Assembly: GCF_000264995.1 (NCBI RefSeq) | Contig: NW_006767452.1 | Location: 1 to 64,000 of the forward strand | Direction of reading: 5' to 3' | DNA length: 64,000 nucleotides | Source of the DNA: Punctularia strigosozonata HHB-11173 SS5 | Lineage: Eukaryota; Basidiomycota; Agaricomycetes; Corticiales; Punctulariaceae | Made by a program: the position numbers and the translations under genes | Shown here: positions 1 through 11,548 of the stretch, one piece after another | How the letters are laid out: every line of letters begins with the position of its first letter | How positions within the stretch are numbered: position 1 is the stretch's first letter | Notes under the pieces: generated by a model | What the model saw: only the letters and a program-made list of their open reading frames with translations | What the model was told of the DNA's origin: nothing | Database searches by the model: none

Positions 1-675
1 CCTCCACTACCAGCCCGCGACAGCCTATGTTTATTCGCAGCGGTGCGCGAACATGGCTCTGGCACAGCACGGAGATGTCGGTCATCGTCCGTTCTTCGGT
101 CTTACTTAGTTCGGTCAGTGTACGGTCAACGTGAATTGAACACGCGACTCGCCTGGACTTGAAATCTAGGGCCGGTTGAAACCTCAGTCGATATTTCAAG
201 TATACATTTGTGTTAAAACCAATTCTGGATTTTTTACGCCCAATAAGTCTAGATTGTAGTCGATACGTCATGTGCGAGTTTGGGACATAATGGAGTTGGT
301 ATTTATAATCCCACATTGGGTTTATTCTTATGGTAACGTACATGACTCCGACGCGGTATAGACTACAAATTCAAGTTACAATCTAAGCTGTATTTGGTCC
401 TTGGTCTCAATATCTACGGCAGATTGGCGTGAAAAAATTAATCCAAACCGGGTTCGTAATGTGGAACCCTGGCAGTGAGCACTCCTATGAGCAGACGCCT
501 CGTGCTCCGATTGAACAGGAGTTCTCACCCTGAATGGCCAACATTCCATTGAGAGAACTCTGATAAGACGACGGGTTACGTGTAAGATGGGGTATTCTAT
601 ATTGGGCGAATGAAACAATGATTGCTGGTCATGCTGAAAGCGGGTGCGGTATATCCATATAGGCGCCGTCGGTCT
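1..675. other. Intergenic, nothing recognised
   Basis: No convincing coding exon on either strand. It is AT-richer than the rest of the left edge and lies 3' of the deubiquitinase gene, so it probably holds that gene's 3' UTR and a spacer. Confidence 0.5.
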
Positions 676-2143
676 TCACATGATGATGCATGATGGCTTC
701 TTCTTGAGCGCTTTGGCTTCCCGCTTTGCCGCCTCCTCGTCAGCCTTCCGTTGTCGCTCCGCACGTGCCTCTTCGCGTCTTCGGTACATGTCCTGCGCGC
801 GAGCATCTTCTTCTGCTTGCAACTGCGCCGCGAGAGCCTGACTGCGAGTGGTGGATCGCATCAGCGGCGTCAAGATGGACGGGAGATGTCATACTCAGCG
901 GGATCCACGTTCAAGTCTGCCATGCTCCTCTCGAGCGCCGCAAGTGTGCTCTCGCCAGTCTCTCCCGCAAAGTCGCCACCGGCCGGGCTACTTCTCCTGA
1001 AGTCCGAGTCGACGAAGGTCGCGGAGTGCCCTTCGACATCTTCGAGCCTCTCCCACACGACGGTCGGTTCGTGCAGAAAGGCGTAATCGGTAACGAGAGT
1101 GTACAGAGCAGCATCTTCTGGCGACGGAGACTTGTATAGAACGGAGAGGTGCGAGTTCCGGAAGAGCGCCACGAGAGAGCCAGGTCGAAGCGAGGACGCG
1201 AGAGTGAATAGCCCATAGTATGTAAGCTGGGAGGAAGTCTTGTCGAGGAAGCCTCGAACCGCGATAGCTGCATTCCGATTAAGGCTACTACGAGGGCTAG
1301 ACATTATGATGACGCACCATCTCTGACTTTCTGGTCATCGTGTTCCGAAAGCTGGTATCCCGGACTACTCGGACCTGCCGACGAACCGGCGCCCGCGGAA
1401 GAAGAACTGGGGCCTGCTTCGCTGAGGTAGTCGGCTTCTGTAGTCACCAGACGACCCTTGGTGAGGTGGTCAGCTTCCACTACCAGGTTCACAGAAGTGT
1501 CGTAGTCCTCGGTCTTTGCCACCGCTGGGTGTTCTGGACTGTCGGGGTCGACGAGCCATCCATGAACGAGTTTGATGCCGGCCTGATCGAATAGCTGAAG
1601 TTCACCGCCAGAAGTGTCCGAGCCGGCAGGGCGGAAGGAGGTGTGCGAGGTAAATAACGGGTTCAGGTCCATCCCCTCTGATAAAGTATGTCAGCATGGG
1701 GACACACGGGCATTGATGTAGAATTTACTAGTAGTCCGTGGCATGATGGATAGCGCAGCAGAGATGTCCACGTCAGGACAGTGCAATAGTAGGTATTCTC
1801 CGACAAGTTGCGACATGAACTCGTAAGAAACCGAGGTGCGTTCTGGTGGTTGTATTTCGATGTCCCCTCGCAGTATCAGGATATTGCCTACGGCACCAGT
1901 TCAGGAGCCTATATGGACAATACGAGGGCGAACTTACAGATAGCTATGAATGAGCACGGTCTAGAGCACTGAGAGGATGAACATCGGCACTCTCCTCCGC
2001 CGAGGACAAACCAGAAAAATCTCGCACCCATTGAAGTTCTGAGTGATGATCTTGCGCCGTTGGCGACTTTCTCCGTCGCCGAATTCGATCGTCTTCAAGT
2101 ACCAGACATCCTCTATTGATTGTTGGACGGCTTGTTGGGACAT
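676..2143 (-). CDS. MINDY-family (DUF544) deubiquitinase
   Basis: Cysteine protease of the MINDY family, which trims K48-linked polyubiquitin. Six exons keep one frame and give 398 aa: 2143-2028, 1960-1938, 1887-1729, 1677-1318, 1267-895, 841-676. Visible landmarks are WYLKTI near the start, the oxyanion Gln and catalytic Cys in QNFNG-PCSFIAIC, NILILRGDIEIQ, the substrate-binding stretch LFDQAGIKLVHGWLVDP, QLTYYGL, and the catalytic His in FRNSHLSVLYK. The tail is a basic/acidic helix ending in CIIM, a CaaX-type prenylation signal; animal MINDY-1/2 also end in a CaaX-like sequence. The catalytic Cys sits in a 23-nt microexon. The start is the ATG of MSQQAVQQ. The family call is firm; linkage preference is inferred from family knowledge. 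Confidence 0.9.
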
Positions 2144-2446
2144 TGCACTGGTGTGGGGTGTTTGCAAGGATGGGCGCAGCATTCGGAAGGCAGTCGGTCC
2201 TCTACGACACGTCCTCTTACGAGGGATTTTGAGCTGCGAGCTGCGGTATCCGGTGCTGAGTACGTCGCAGAGGCTTGGTCAACGGCCAAGGCGCTGCGCC
2301 GGCATCGTCCTGTCGTTTTCGTAGGAACTTGCCGTTTAGGGAGCATCGTTGGAGCAAAAACCCATTGGCCACTCACGTGAATTCCATTCCCGACTTCGTC
2401 CCCGACCCTCTCCTGCACGATCTCTCTACTCAACTCCTTGGCCAAT

Positions 2447-3218
2447 ATGATGACCACTCGTGCTATCGGTCTGAGACCTGCACTCAGAAATGCGTCTTTT
2501 GCGCCCAAAGCTGGTTAGCGAAGCGTGCAACATGCCGTGCTTGGACATTGACACTGGTATCCATCTAGTTCGCAACCAGCTTGTGATGCGCGTGCGTGCA
2601 GCTGCACCCCGCCGGTAAGTTCAGGAGGTTTGGACATAGTATAGCTAGATGCTGATTCGTACACATAAGTGCCGTACAGACGAAATCGCTCCCGCCTTCG
2701 GCCGCCGACGCCATCCTCAACGAGCAGCGCCTCCGACGCCCCTCTAGCCCTCACTTCACGATCTACCAGCCTCAGTTGACATGGATTGGTTCGATTGCCA
2801 ACCGTATGACCGGTGCAGCCCTCAGCGTCTGTGCGTATACATAGCTCAGGCATCTCGGAAGCTTCCTGACGAGCGGCCATCACCCACACAACAGTACTCT
2901 ATGGCTTCTCCCTCGCCTACCTCGTGGCTCCTTCCACCTTCAGCAGCGCCAACGTCGTTGAGACCGTCGCGGCCCTTCCCGATGCTGTCAAGTACGCCGG
3001 CAAGGCCATTCTTGCTGCTCCTTTCGCCTTCCACAGTTGGAACGGCCTCCGCCACCTGAGCTGGGACATCGGAAAGTGTACGTTACCACTTCAAACTCTG
3101 CACCAACTTGAACGCTAATGCGCCCACCCCAGTCCTGACCCTGAAAGGCGCTTACCGCTCGGGTTACGCGGTTCTCGGCGCGACTGCCGTTTCCACCATC
3201 GCCCTCGTCCTCATGTAA
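2447..3218 (+). CDS. SDH3: Succinate dehydrogenase cytochrome b subunit (SDHC)
   Basis: Membrane-anchor subunit of mitochondrial complex II, which helps hold heme b and the ubiquinone site. Five exons (2447-2513, 2580-2614, 2680-2830, 2895-3077, 3133-3218) add up to 173 aa in one frame. The N-terminus is Arg/Ala/Ser-rich and lacks acidic residues, as expected of a mitochondrial presequence. The diagnostic block [16 protein letters not shown] precedes the first membrane helix with its R-x-T-G motif. The heme-ligand signature [12 protein letters not shown] lies in the third quarter. The last helix ends at LVLM. Two ATGs stand in tandem at 2447 and 2450; the first was taken. The exon 2 acceptor was chosen to keep the frame. 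The divergent MINDY start lies 304 bp away. Confidence 0.93.
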
Positions 3219-3306
3219 TCGTACAAATGCAAAATCCATTCGTCGTTGGCCATAGACATATAGTACATTCATGCACGACGCTGCAAACGAGTTTCGAAGC
3301 CGATGT

Positions 3307-4528
3307 TTACTGTTTATCCAATGCCGCCGAAACAAGCGGGTCATTGGTACTGTCGAAATCAGCCTCCAGCACATCCCACAGCGTCGGCGCCGTCGATGTA
3401 TACCCAAACAACTTGGTGGCGCGGTCAGGTCGCGTCCGCGAGTTGCCCGCGAACAAGTACCGCGCGATCCCTGGGATTTTCCAGTCACTCAATAGCCCGT
3501 CAATCTCTTCTATCGATAGTTGCTTGGGTTCGGGACTCAGGATCAAGCCTTTCGCGTGTAGGCACTTGGCTGAAGCTTTGGCCAAATCGTACTGAGTCGA
3601 TTCGTGGGTTGAAGCGAAGTAATATCCCTGATAGATCGACAGGGGTACATATTAGCGCTGAGAAGTCGTTGTGCGATAGAGCGACACCGTCTAACCTCTT
3701 TTCCCCAGTCCGCGTTACCGCCTCCAGCGGCAGCGGCCTCCACGAGACTAAGATACAGCTTCATCAAGTCCTCGATATGCACCCAGCTTCGCGCGTTGCC
3801 GCCCGACCCCGTGTAGACGGCAGCGCCCAGCTTGATGCTCTCCGCCTTGTACGCCGGTAAAAGCACGCTCTGCGTCCTACCCAGCCCGCGACCCTTACCG
3901 CAGATGTCCGGCGGGCAGACGATGGCGGTCTTGAGCTTGTCGCCGTGGGCGGCGGCGGCGGCCTGGATGATTTTGTCGACATTGCGATGGAGGGCGTCGT
4001 CGGGGAGGGAGGTGATGGCGTCGATGTCCTCGATGTCGGACCAGACCTTCGGGTTCAGCTCGCCGACGTACTTGCCCTCCCGGAAGTCGGCGACGATGCC
4101 GGTGCCAGAAAGGTGGATGAGGAAGGACGTCTTGGGACGCTTCAATAGACCAGCGATGAGCGCGTTGATGCTGGGCTCGTGGTCAGAGTTCCCGCTGTCT
4201 GTAGTCTTTCGTCAGGATGAGAGGTCGATGCAGAATGGGGAGCTGGCTACTTACGAACTACGATATCAGCTCGAGAGGCTGCCTGGCTGATCACTTCGAT
4301 ACTGTCGTAGTCTCCCTTCACGATCTGGACGTTGGGGTACTTCTCCTCAAATCCGTCAGGAACCTTGCGGAGGAGTACGATGTACGACCATTCCGGATGA
4401 GCGTTGTAAAGCGTGTCCAATACGGTACCGCCTATATAGCCTGTCGTTCCGGTACTAGATGACTATGGGTGGGCCCGCGTAGAGAGCATTATGGGATGAT
4501 CAACGCACAGAAACAGTGTCGGCGACAT
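3307..4528 (-). CDS. NAD(P)-dependent epimerase/dehydratase-like protein (extended SDR)
   Basis: Rossmann-fold protein of the NAD-dependent epimerase/NmrA-like group. Four exons (4528-4509, 4454-4255, 4198-3696, 3627-3307) give 347 aa. The nucleotide-binding glycine motif TGTTGYIGG lies at residues 8-16 after a 20-nt first coding exon. The middle carries FLIHLSGTG, VWSDIEDIDAI and IVCPPDICGKG; the C-terminal part has ARSWVHIEDL followed by HFE-type dehydrogenase context (GYYFASTHES). I do not see a clear YxxxK catalytic pair, so substrate and reaction are unknown. It may be a redox sensor or binding protein as in NmrA relatives. It converges with SDHC (3' ends 88 bp apart). A decayed relative lies at about 5.4 kb. 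Confidence 0.85.
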
Positions 4529-5374
4529 ATGTAGCGCGCTGCCTCAGACGACGCTGCTAGTTTCAGGAATGAACGAGATTTCAGGATTCCTGTGGATCTG
4601 GTCTGGCAGAGAGGCCATGATTTATATGGCCCCAGAGCATATGGCGTAATGAGACGAAGGGGAGTTCTCGGGGATGACCAAGCACGGTTGAAGACTTGCT
4701 TGATACGGCCATCATCGTGGAAGGCCCAGGGCCGAACTTTTCTGTATCGAGCAGGTTCTGGGGTCGTGCATAGTTGAGAATGTCAACATGATACCTTCAT
4801 TCGCATGATACTCATACATGTGAGATCATAGCCTAGTAGAAGATACGTAACATTCCCTTCGGCGATGGAGCTGGACTCATACCCTCCTCTTGGACCCATG
4901 TTCTGACATGCAAGACTGCGCATCTCATCGGACAAACTAGTCCTGGGCTCGTCCAGAGTGGGCCCCGGACGAGTGTGGAGCGTAAGGTAGAGGACCTACG
5001 CAGAGTAACGGGGTGTGGGCGAGAGTCGCCGCGCGTGGGCGGGTTCAACAACGACAACAAAACCGTACACGCGCAACTGCACTCTGGGCTCCAAGATCCT
5101 AAGGACTCTTGGTGCCAATCGAAAGGGCGGGACGGGCGGGAAACGCGACGAGCGAAGCAGGAAGCGAGGAAAGGTGGGGGCTGTGTAGCCTCGCAAGCCC
5201 ACCTTCCTCACCTGATAGGCCGACGCTCGTACCTCGCGCATGACCTATCGCCCAGCAAGGCACTACGCTTGACTCAAAAAAGCCACCGTTGAGGTCTCTT
5301 GACCAGATACTTGAAACTCATCCTTATTTCGCGCAGCCGAAATCAAAGGGACTCCTACAGCTGTTTATCTTTCT
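4529..5374. other. Intergenic, nothing recognised
   Basis: Upstream region of the epimerase-like gene. Several overlapping short frames are open but none has domain-like composition. A G/A-rich block lies at about 4970-5200. Confidence 0.4.
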
Positions 5375-5640
5375 GCCCCCGGCGGTGGCACTTCGACTAT
5401 CTTATCGACTTTTTGATGCAGTGCGTCTTCCCTGAGGGACGTGGTCGGGTCGATGTCGTCAATGTCGGATCAGACGCAAGGGTTGAGCTTGCCGTGATAT
5501 CCATCTTCCAGCCAGTCGTTTGTGACGCCCGTTCCGCTGAGATGGATCAACCTCGAGCAGACCACTCAGCCACGAAGCGCGCGTATTTATCGTGACCGTC
5601 ACGCTTGGGACAGGGTCACAGAGCGGGACGTGAACAGTTG
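5375..5640 (-). pseudogene. Decayed partial copy of the epimerase-like gene
   Basis: On the minus strand the sequence reads LIHLSGTGVTNDW, then LNPCV-stop-SDIDDIDPTTSL, then DALHQKVDKI. This matches the intact neighbour's FLIHLSGTGIVADF, LNPKVWSDIEDIDAITSL and DALHRNVDKI block by block. The conserved Trp of VWSDI is replaced by a stop, and the frame closes soon after VDKI. Upstream, INTRASWLSGLLE resembles INALIAGLLK of the intact gene. Neither the Rossmann start nor the C-terminal half is recognisable. It is best read as a broken tandem or dispersed duplicate, lying about 850 bp upstream of the living copy in the same orientation. Confidence 0.75.
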
Positions 5641-6420
5641 CGATTGCTGTCTGAGGGGACGATGTATGGTATTACAGGTCGAGCATTGACGTTGACGATG
5701 CGCACCATACCGTCCTCTTTTCCCAAGCTGGCGCCAAGAAAACAGGGGACTGACTCGGAGACAGAATAAGATTCGATGGTGTAGCCTTGGTCGAGCCTCC
5801 AGGCCCGTTTATCGGCGAAGTTGACGGCGTTCAAGTTGGTTTCTGGGAGGCGCAGCCAAGCGTTTTGTCGACGATAATTTAATATGTCGTAGCCCATCAT
5901 CATGTTACTGCTGCTGCGCCACTGCGAGTGTGAAGGGCAAACACGACCAAAGTGCATATCATCCAACCCCAACGTCCAGTAGTCGGCTGCCATCAATGCT
6001 ACGGAACGACTTCGACCTCGCCGCAGGCTCCGATCACACCGCACTCGTCGATCGCCGTCTACTTCCTGCAAGTATCGGGACGTCATGCGCAACAAGCGTA
6101 GTGGTCGAGCTTCTGCAAACGAGGCCGTGCTGGCTTCCCTCATGCTCCGTCGCTCCCGGTAAACTCCGCTATGTAATCACAACGTGAGGCAACTACATAC
6201 ACTTCGGACGAATCGCGGTATGTATACACTCTTGTGCTACCTGGTCTCCTAGAAGTGCTTGGCTTGGCAAAATCTGCATGCGGCATAGATGGCATGAGTG
6301 CACTGTGCAACTTCACAGACTGCTTCTTGAGCTCTCCTGAGTAAGCCTTTGGAGTCCGGACGGTAGGCGTAGTATCGCTAAACCTTGTCGTTCTCTGTTC
6401 CTGCTTGGCGGCGTATCGTT
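5641..6420. other. Unassigned stretch upstream of the VTT cluster
   Basis: The minus strand is open over 5616-6143 (175 codons, with ADYWTLGLDD and RLDQGYTIESY), but I recognise no family and no start or splice context. It could be a fragment of a lost gene or chance. No confident feature. Confidence 0.3.
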
Positions 6421-6429
6421 CACACCACG

Positions 6430-6652
6430 GGCGACTATGAGCGTCTCCATAGCCACCCGAAGTCCTTACTCCACAGCCAATCTTGTCGGGAGCATTTACG
6501 GCATGGCTGCCGATGTCTTTGGTAGATGGGAGTACGTCCTGGTCGAAGATGCTCGCGGTTGCGCTGCGGTGAAACGCTGCGGTGACCTGAAAGCTTTATA
6601 TGCCTCCGTTGGTCTCGATCCTGTTGGAACAAGCGAACAGTCCTCAACGACG
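6430..6652 (+). promoter_or_regulatory. Duplicated 5' block and TATA-like site of VTT copy A
   Basis: The block starting aatgagcgtctccatagcc-like at about 6436 recurs at about 8971 upstream of copy B with many substitutions, although neither lies in the coding exons. A TATA-like tttatatg at 6595-6602 is matched by ttatatg in B. The conservation suggests the promoter and leader were duplicated with the gene. Confidence 0.55.
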
Positions 6653-8209
6653 ATGCAGGATACTCGCAAGTGGTTTGCTGGTTGCCTGTGCTCTCTGTTG
6701 AACTCATACACCTGCAGATACTTCGACCGTTGAACGCGCTGTAGCCGATAATCGCCCAGTCCGAACTATGTCGACGGGTGTCGAGATCATAGCATCTCCC
6801 ATACCGAGCATACAGCAGCTGGAACACGCCAGAACGGTGCTCACGAGGACGCCAAGCCCCAGCCCTACAGAAAGCGAATATCTCTCTCGCAAAACCATCA
6901 TCAATTGGAAAGCATTTAAATCTCGCAAATTCTGGATGCGGCGAGAGAGAATATGTACGTGCTCCGATGGCTATACAAAAATCGATCCTAACATGCGGAA
7001 CCAGACCACTACATTGCTGCCCTTATCATTATCGCTATAGTGGGATTATTCATTGCCTATCAACGGAAAATTGTCCGCGCGCTTCGGCCCATGTCTGAAT
7101 GGATCAAGGAGTAAGCTTCGCGTTGTCGATGTCAATGACGGAGCTCAATGATAGTCTAGTCGTCCAGCCGGCTGGTTGATCCCCATCGCGGTGCTCTTTA
7201 TCGTCTCCTTCCCACCTGTGAGGTTTCCCATCCGTCGAAGCTCCCTCTGTGCTGAGCTCAAAGCTTATGCCATAGCTACTCGGTCACGAACTTATCGCCA
7301 TTTTGTGCGGCCTCGTATGGGGCTTAGGTATAGGCTTCGGAATAGTAGCAGCGGGCACATTCATCGGGGAGCTCGGCAATTACTAGTCAGTCCGCGATAT
7401 CTATCCTAGGCCGTCTGCTGACACTCGCTCTATCACTGACGTGGTCCAGCGCGTTCAAGTATTGTTGTCGCACACGCGCGGCCAAGTATGAGACAAGCAC
7501 TATCCCATATGCATGCCTCACCAAGATCGTGCGCGACGGCGGGTTCAAGATTGCATTGATCTCGAGATATAGTATCATTCCAGGCCACCGTAGGCATATG
7601 CATACATGCTTGTCGAAATCGCGTTTTCTCATCTCCATCTAGTAACCACCGCCGTATATTCGACATGCGGCATGAGTATCGGGGTCTTCTGCGCGGCGGC
7701 TATTCTTTCGTTACCAAAGCAGTTCTTGTTTATCTTCGTCGGAGTACTCGTTCAGAACTCAGACAAAGGTGAGCAAACTATCTGACGAATCACTCCGACC
7801 GCTTCATAGTAATACCATTTCCACCTCCAGGTCACGGCGTTCCGATCAAGACGCGACTCATCAGTCTTGCTGTTGTGGCCGTAACAATAGGCATAACCGT
7901 AGGCGCAGGCTGGTACATCCTTCGCGAGATGAACAAGGTGAAAGACGAAATTATATACGAACGACGCAAAAGCAGGTGAGTTGATTCTCGAGAGTCGCTT
8001 GCTGGTACCTACGGGCCTAAAAATGTTTGCGCAGACAACAGTATCAGGCTACAAGCAGAAGCAATATACTCGCTATCAGCACTAGCAGCATACTGGATGA
8101 TACTCCCAAAGACGACGCTGTTGTAGGCTCCGACGATATTCCGATGACTCCGCTGCGATATCGTGCACACGAACACGGAGCTTTCGACTCCAGACGCGAA
8201 AATGTGTGA
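6653..8209 (+). CDS. TVP38/TMEM64-like VTT-domain membrane protein, copy A
   Basis: Nine exons (6653-6665, 6718-6954, 7005-7110, 7160-7217, 7276-7385, 7450-7589, 7643-7768, 7831-7975, 8035-8209) give 369 aa in one frame. The start at 6653 lies in a 13-nt first exon matched by copy B; the first intron begins GCAAGT (GC-AG type) where B has GTAAGT. Order of parts: RTPSPSP motif followed by EYLSRK, a first membrane helix, GWLIPIAVLFIVSFPP, the VTT block GHELIAILCGLVWGLG and VRDGGFKIALISRYSIIPGH, a further helix LSLPKQFLF, a last helix, then the basic YERRKSR and a hydrophilic tail ending near MTPLRYRAHEHGA. It looks intact. Known VTT relatives (TVP38, TMEM41B, VMP1) act in Golgi/ER membranes, some as lipid scramblases; that role here is inference. 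Confidence 0.88.
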
Positions 8210-9175
8210 TCATGCAATATGTGACCGGGATATTGACCGAAATCGAATGAGAAGTTGGATGGGCTTGTATAAAGTACTTGAAGAGCAGAACTCGTACATA
8301 GATATTATCGGCAATGCTAGCGCTGGAATTCCCAACTCTGTTTCCAGTTGGGGTACGATCACCGCAGCGCAGTAGGATGGCGGTGCTCCACATACTTGCT
8401 CACGTCACTTCGGCTAAGTCTGGGCGGGCCTCTCCGGTCGATATCCTCGCCAGCACAAGTAAGTAGTCGCTTTCTTCGAGTCGTAAGTCAAGATCAATGT
8501 CATCGCTGATAGCAAGGACCACTGTTGAAGTCGAACGAGTAAGCTCAGTCTAGTTTGTGGCTGTGTTGGCGCGTTCTCATCGGTTAACGAGCATTTCCTT
8601 ACGTGTTATTTCTCACGACCCGTACCTGTTCCGGTGTTCGGCTCGTGAACTCGCCGGAGCACCTTTCAAGTAGACAAACGGGATGAATATTGTCGGCGTC
8701 AAAATGCAAGAACGAGCTTCCGAGGCCCCATACAACCTCACTTAGACTATCTTCACACTCCATGCTCATGTGCGTTGCATTTGCGGACCTGACTTGGCAA
8801 GATCTGCGCGTGTAAGAGGGAGCGCTTCGCGACCTCACAGGTGTGAGAAGGAAGCGCTCTCCTTCTGGCGAACGATACAGTCCCTCCAGGGGCGCCCCTC
8901 ATCAGCCTTCATCCCGCGGAAGACCTGACATTCTCTGTTACTGGTTGGTCATCTTTCGAGTCGCGGGGGACAATGAGCGTCTCCATAGCCACTCGAAGCC
9001 CATTCCTCACAGCTATTCTGGTCGGGAGAATTTGCGGCAATGCTGCCGCCCTTTGATCTATGGGAAACGCCTTGGTATGAAGAAGTCGCGGTTTTACTGC
9101 GGTTAACAACGAAGATAAAGCCTTATATGCCTTCGTCCTGGTTTTTCTTCGGGTCCAGTTTCATTCGCTCCAACG
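8210..9175 (+). promoter_or_regulatory. Intergenic between VTT copies A and B, with duplicated promoter block
   Basis: No gene seen. The last 210 bases (from about 8971) repeat the upstream block of copy A, including the octet ttatatgc at 9123-9130, 46-53 bases before the copy B ATG. The remainder shows only short patches similar to the A upstream region, such as cttggcaagatctgc. Confidence 0.5.
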
Positions 9176-10690
9176 ATGCCAAATCCTCGTAAGTGCTTAA
9201 AAGTCGCCGATGTCCTCCGTGACGCTCAGTCCCTTCGTTCTCCAGATACGTTGATAATCGAGGATGAAACAATCGATGGGCGCCAACGGCTGTCTATGTC
9301 GACCGGCATTGACATCACCGCGTCTCCGAAAGCAACCATACGACACTTGGAAAACATCCGGACGATGAACACAAGGACACCAAGCCCAAGTCCTCTAGAA
9401 CAAGAATATCTCTCTCGAAAAGGGATCATTGATTGGAAGGCGCTCAGAAGTCGCAAGTTCTGGTTACGAAGAGAAAGAATCTGTACGTTACAGACTGTTA
9501 TCAGGATAACAGCATCCATAACAACCTCCCGATAGTGCATTACTTGCTTGCCACTATCATTGTCGTATTCTTGGCGCTGTTTATCCACTACCAGAGGACA
9601 ATCGTTCATGCCCTTCGGCCGATGTCCGAGTGGATCAGAAGGTATGCCGAGTTGTCAATGCGCCTTCTTAGCTTGATTGTCTCCAGTCAGGAGGTTGGCT
9701 GGTTAATCCCTATCGGAGTGCTCTTTGTCCTGTCGTTTCCACCTGTGAGGTTTCTCTTTGATCTTGCGATCAGCATGCTAACCTAGCACCGCAGCTCCTT
9801 GGCCACGAGATTGTTGCCATTCTGTGCGGTCTTGTCTATGGTCTAGGCATAGGCTTCGGTATTGTGGCGGCAGGCACGTTCCTCGGAGAGCTTGGCAACT
9901 TCTAGTAAGATTTCAACTTTCTCTCATTTGAGCATGCTGATGGAGCTTGTGCGAGATAGCGTGTTCAAGCAATGTTGCCGTTCACGAGCAGAGAAGTACG
10001 AGACGAGCACCGTTCCCTATGCATGTCTCACGAAGATAGTACGCCGTGGCGGCTTCAAAATCGCATTGGTTTCCCGGTGCAGCATCATACCCGGCCATCG
10101 TGCGCACATACTCTCTTTGAATGTCTCCGACCTGTGTTTCTCAGCTCCGCACAGTGACCACTGCCGTATATTCGACGTGCGGGATAGGCATATGGGTTTT
10201 CTGCGCAGCGGCGTTCCTCTCCTTACCGAAGAATTTCATGTTTATCTTCATCGGAGTACTCGTAGAGAACTCTGATAAAGGTGCGTGGCCTCTGAGACCA
10301 CTCAGTCCTGGTACACACCTTAATAATTTCGGTAGGTAATGGCGTTCCGATCAAGACACGACTCATCAGCATTGCTGTCGTGGCAGCGACATTGCTCATA
10401 ACCATTGCCGCGGGATGGTATATTCTCCGCGAGATGAACAAGGTCAAAGAAGAAGTCATATATGACCGGAGGAAGAGCAGGCGAGCATATCTGAAGCTCA
10501 TTCACCGTGACGGCCGAGCTTACTAGTAGTATCACTGTGCAGGCAAATGCGACTCGCTTCCAATGACGGTGGCGCAGACGATCACCCCAAGGGCGACGCT
10601 ATTGAAGATCTGGACGACATACCTATGACGGCGCTGCGCTATCGTGCACACGAGCATGGAGCGGTAGAACCCGGAGACCAGGCAGTGTGA
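9176..10690 (+). CDS. TVP38/TMEM64-like VTT-domain membrane protein, copy B
   Basis: Closest relative of copy A, with the same nine-exon plan: 9176-9188, 9246-9482, 9536-9641, 9687-9744, 9795-9904, 9960-10099, 10155-10280, 10336-10480, 10543-10690 (360 aa). The seven internal exon lengths match A exactly. It shows RTPSPSPLEQEYLSRK, GWLIPIGVLFVLSFPP, GHEIVAILCGLVYGLG, then VRRGGFKIALVSRCSIIPGH, where A has VRDGGFK. The tail keeps DDIPMTALRYRAHEHGA as in A. The donor after exon 8 reads GCGAGC, so this intron would be GC-AG; A has GTGAGT there. The stop TGA is at 10688-10690. Intact apart from that unusual donor. Confidence 0.87.
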
Positions 10691-11457
10691 TGCACCGTCG
10701 AGCCTCCTGCGGAGCCTGTCCATCCTGCGCCGCCGAATCGCAGACTTCAAATTTTGGCTGTCCATACTGATTGTTCTCGCGCCGCGAAATCGTAGGGTCG
10801 GAGTAGAAGCAATATACGAGCTCCATATCAAAGTACGAGATTGAGAGGACGAGGGAGCCGCAAAATGTTCGCAACACAACGCGTCTCGCCTGACGTATTG
10901 AGGTGAGAACCTGCCTAATCCGGTCGCTGCGAGAGGTCGCGCATCAAACCACTGTGTACGCGATAAGGGTGAATGGATAGAAGGTTTGTACAAGGAGAGT
11001 AATTAGCACCGGTGTACCTCCGATAGCTACGGAGCTCCTCCGCCAGAAGCGGCTGGCGAATGGCGGTGCTGGTCTCGCGCCGCTCCGCGCAACGTTCACG
11101 CGCTTCTCGTGCTATAGTTGCAGCCTTCCCGCCCACAAAACCTGCGGCGCTGATCCGACCGACACTGCGTGCGCAGTGCGAGATGAACTGACGACAAGCT
11201 GTATGTTCTCACAGAACTTCTCTTTCCGCACAGCTTGTGCGCCAACTCCTGCACCGATCACTGGCTGCGCAACGGAAAAACATCATGTTCTGCCGATAGG
11301 TCTCTAATGACACAGTTAGAGTACGCAAGGACTACATCATAGGTCTGCGTACTCACGATGAAGCTTGTCTTTGTAGCCTTTACGCTAGTGACGAGATGGA
11401 TTTCATTTCCTCTCGGGGCACGGCTGTGATACCGGGGCCCTGCTGCGGCGAGCAAAC
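10691..11457. other. Intergenic between VTT copies B and C
   Basis: No coding exon recognised. Short open frames on the minus strand at 10532-10993 overlap the copy B tail and are shadows. Confidence 0.4.
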
Positions 11458-11464
11458 TATATAA
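11458..11464 (+). promoter_or_regulatory. TATA box of VTT copy C
   Basis: TATATAA lies 91 bp upstream of the copy C start codon. Copy D has the same heptamer at nearly the same distance, which supports it as a true core promoter element. Confidence 0.65.
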
Positions 11465-11548
11465 CGTCGAACCCTCGCATCGTGCCCTCATATACCCCCT
11501 CCCTCCTGCCCGGCGCATTGGAAGGAAGGTTTTCTCTCTCGTTTCAAG

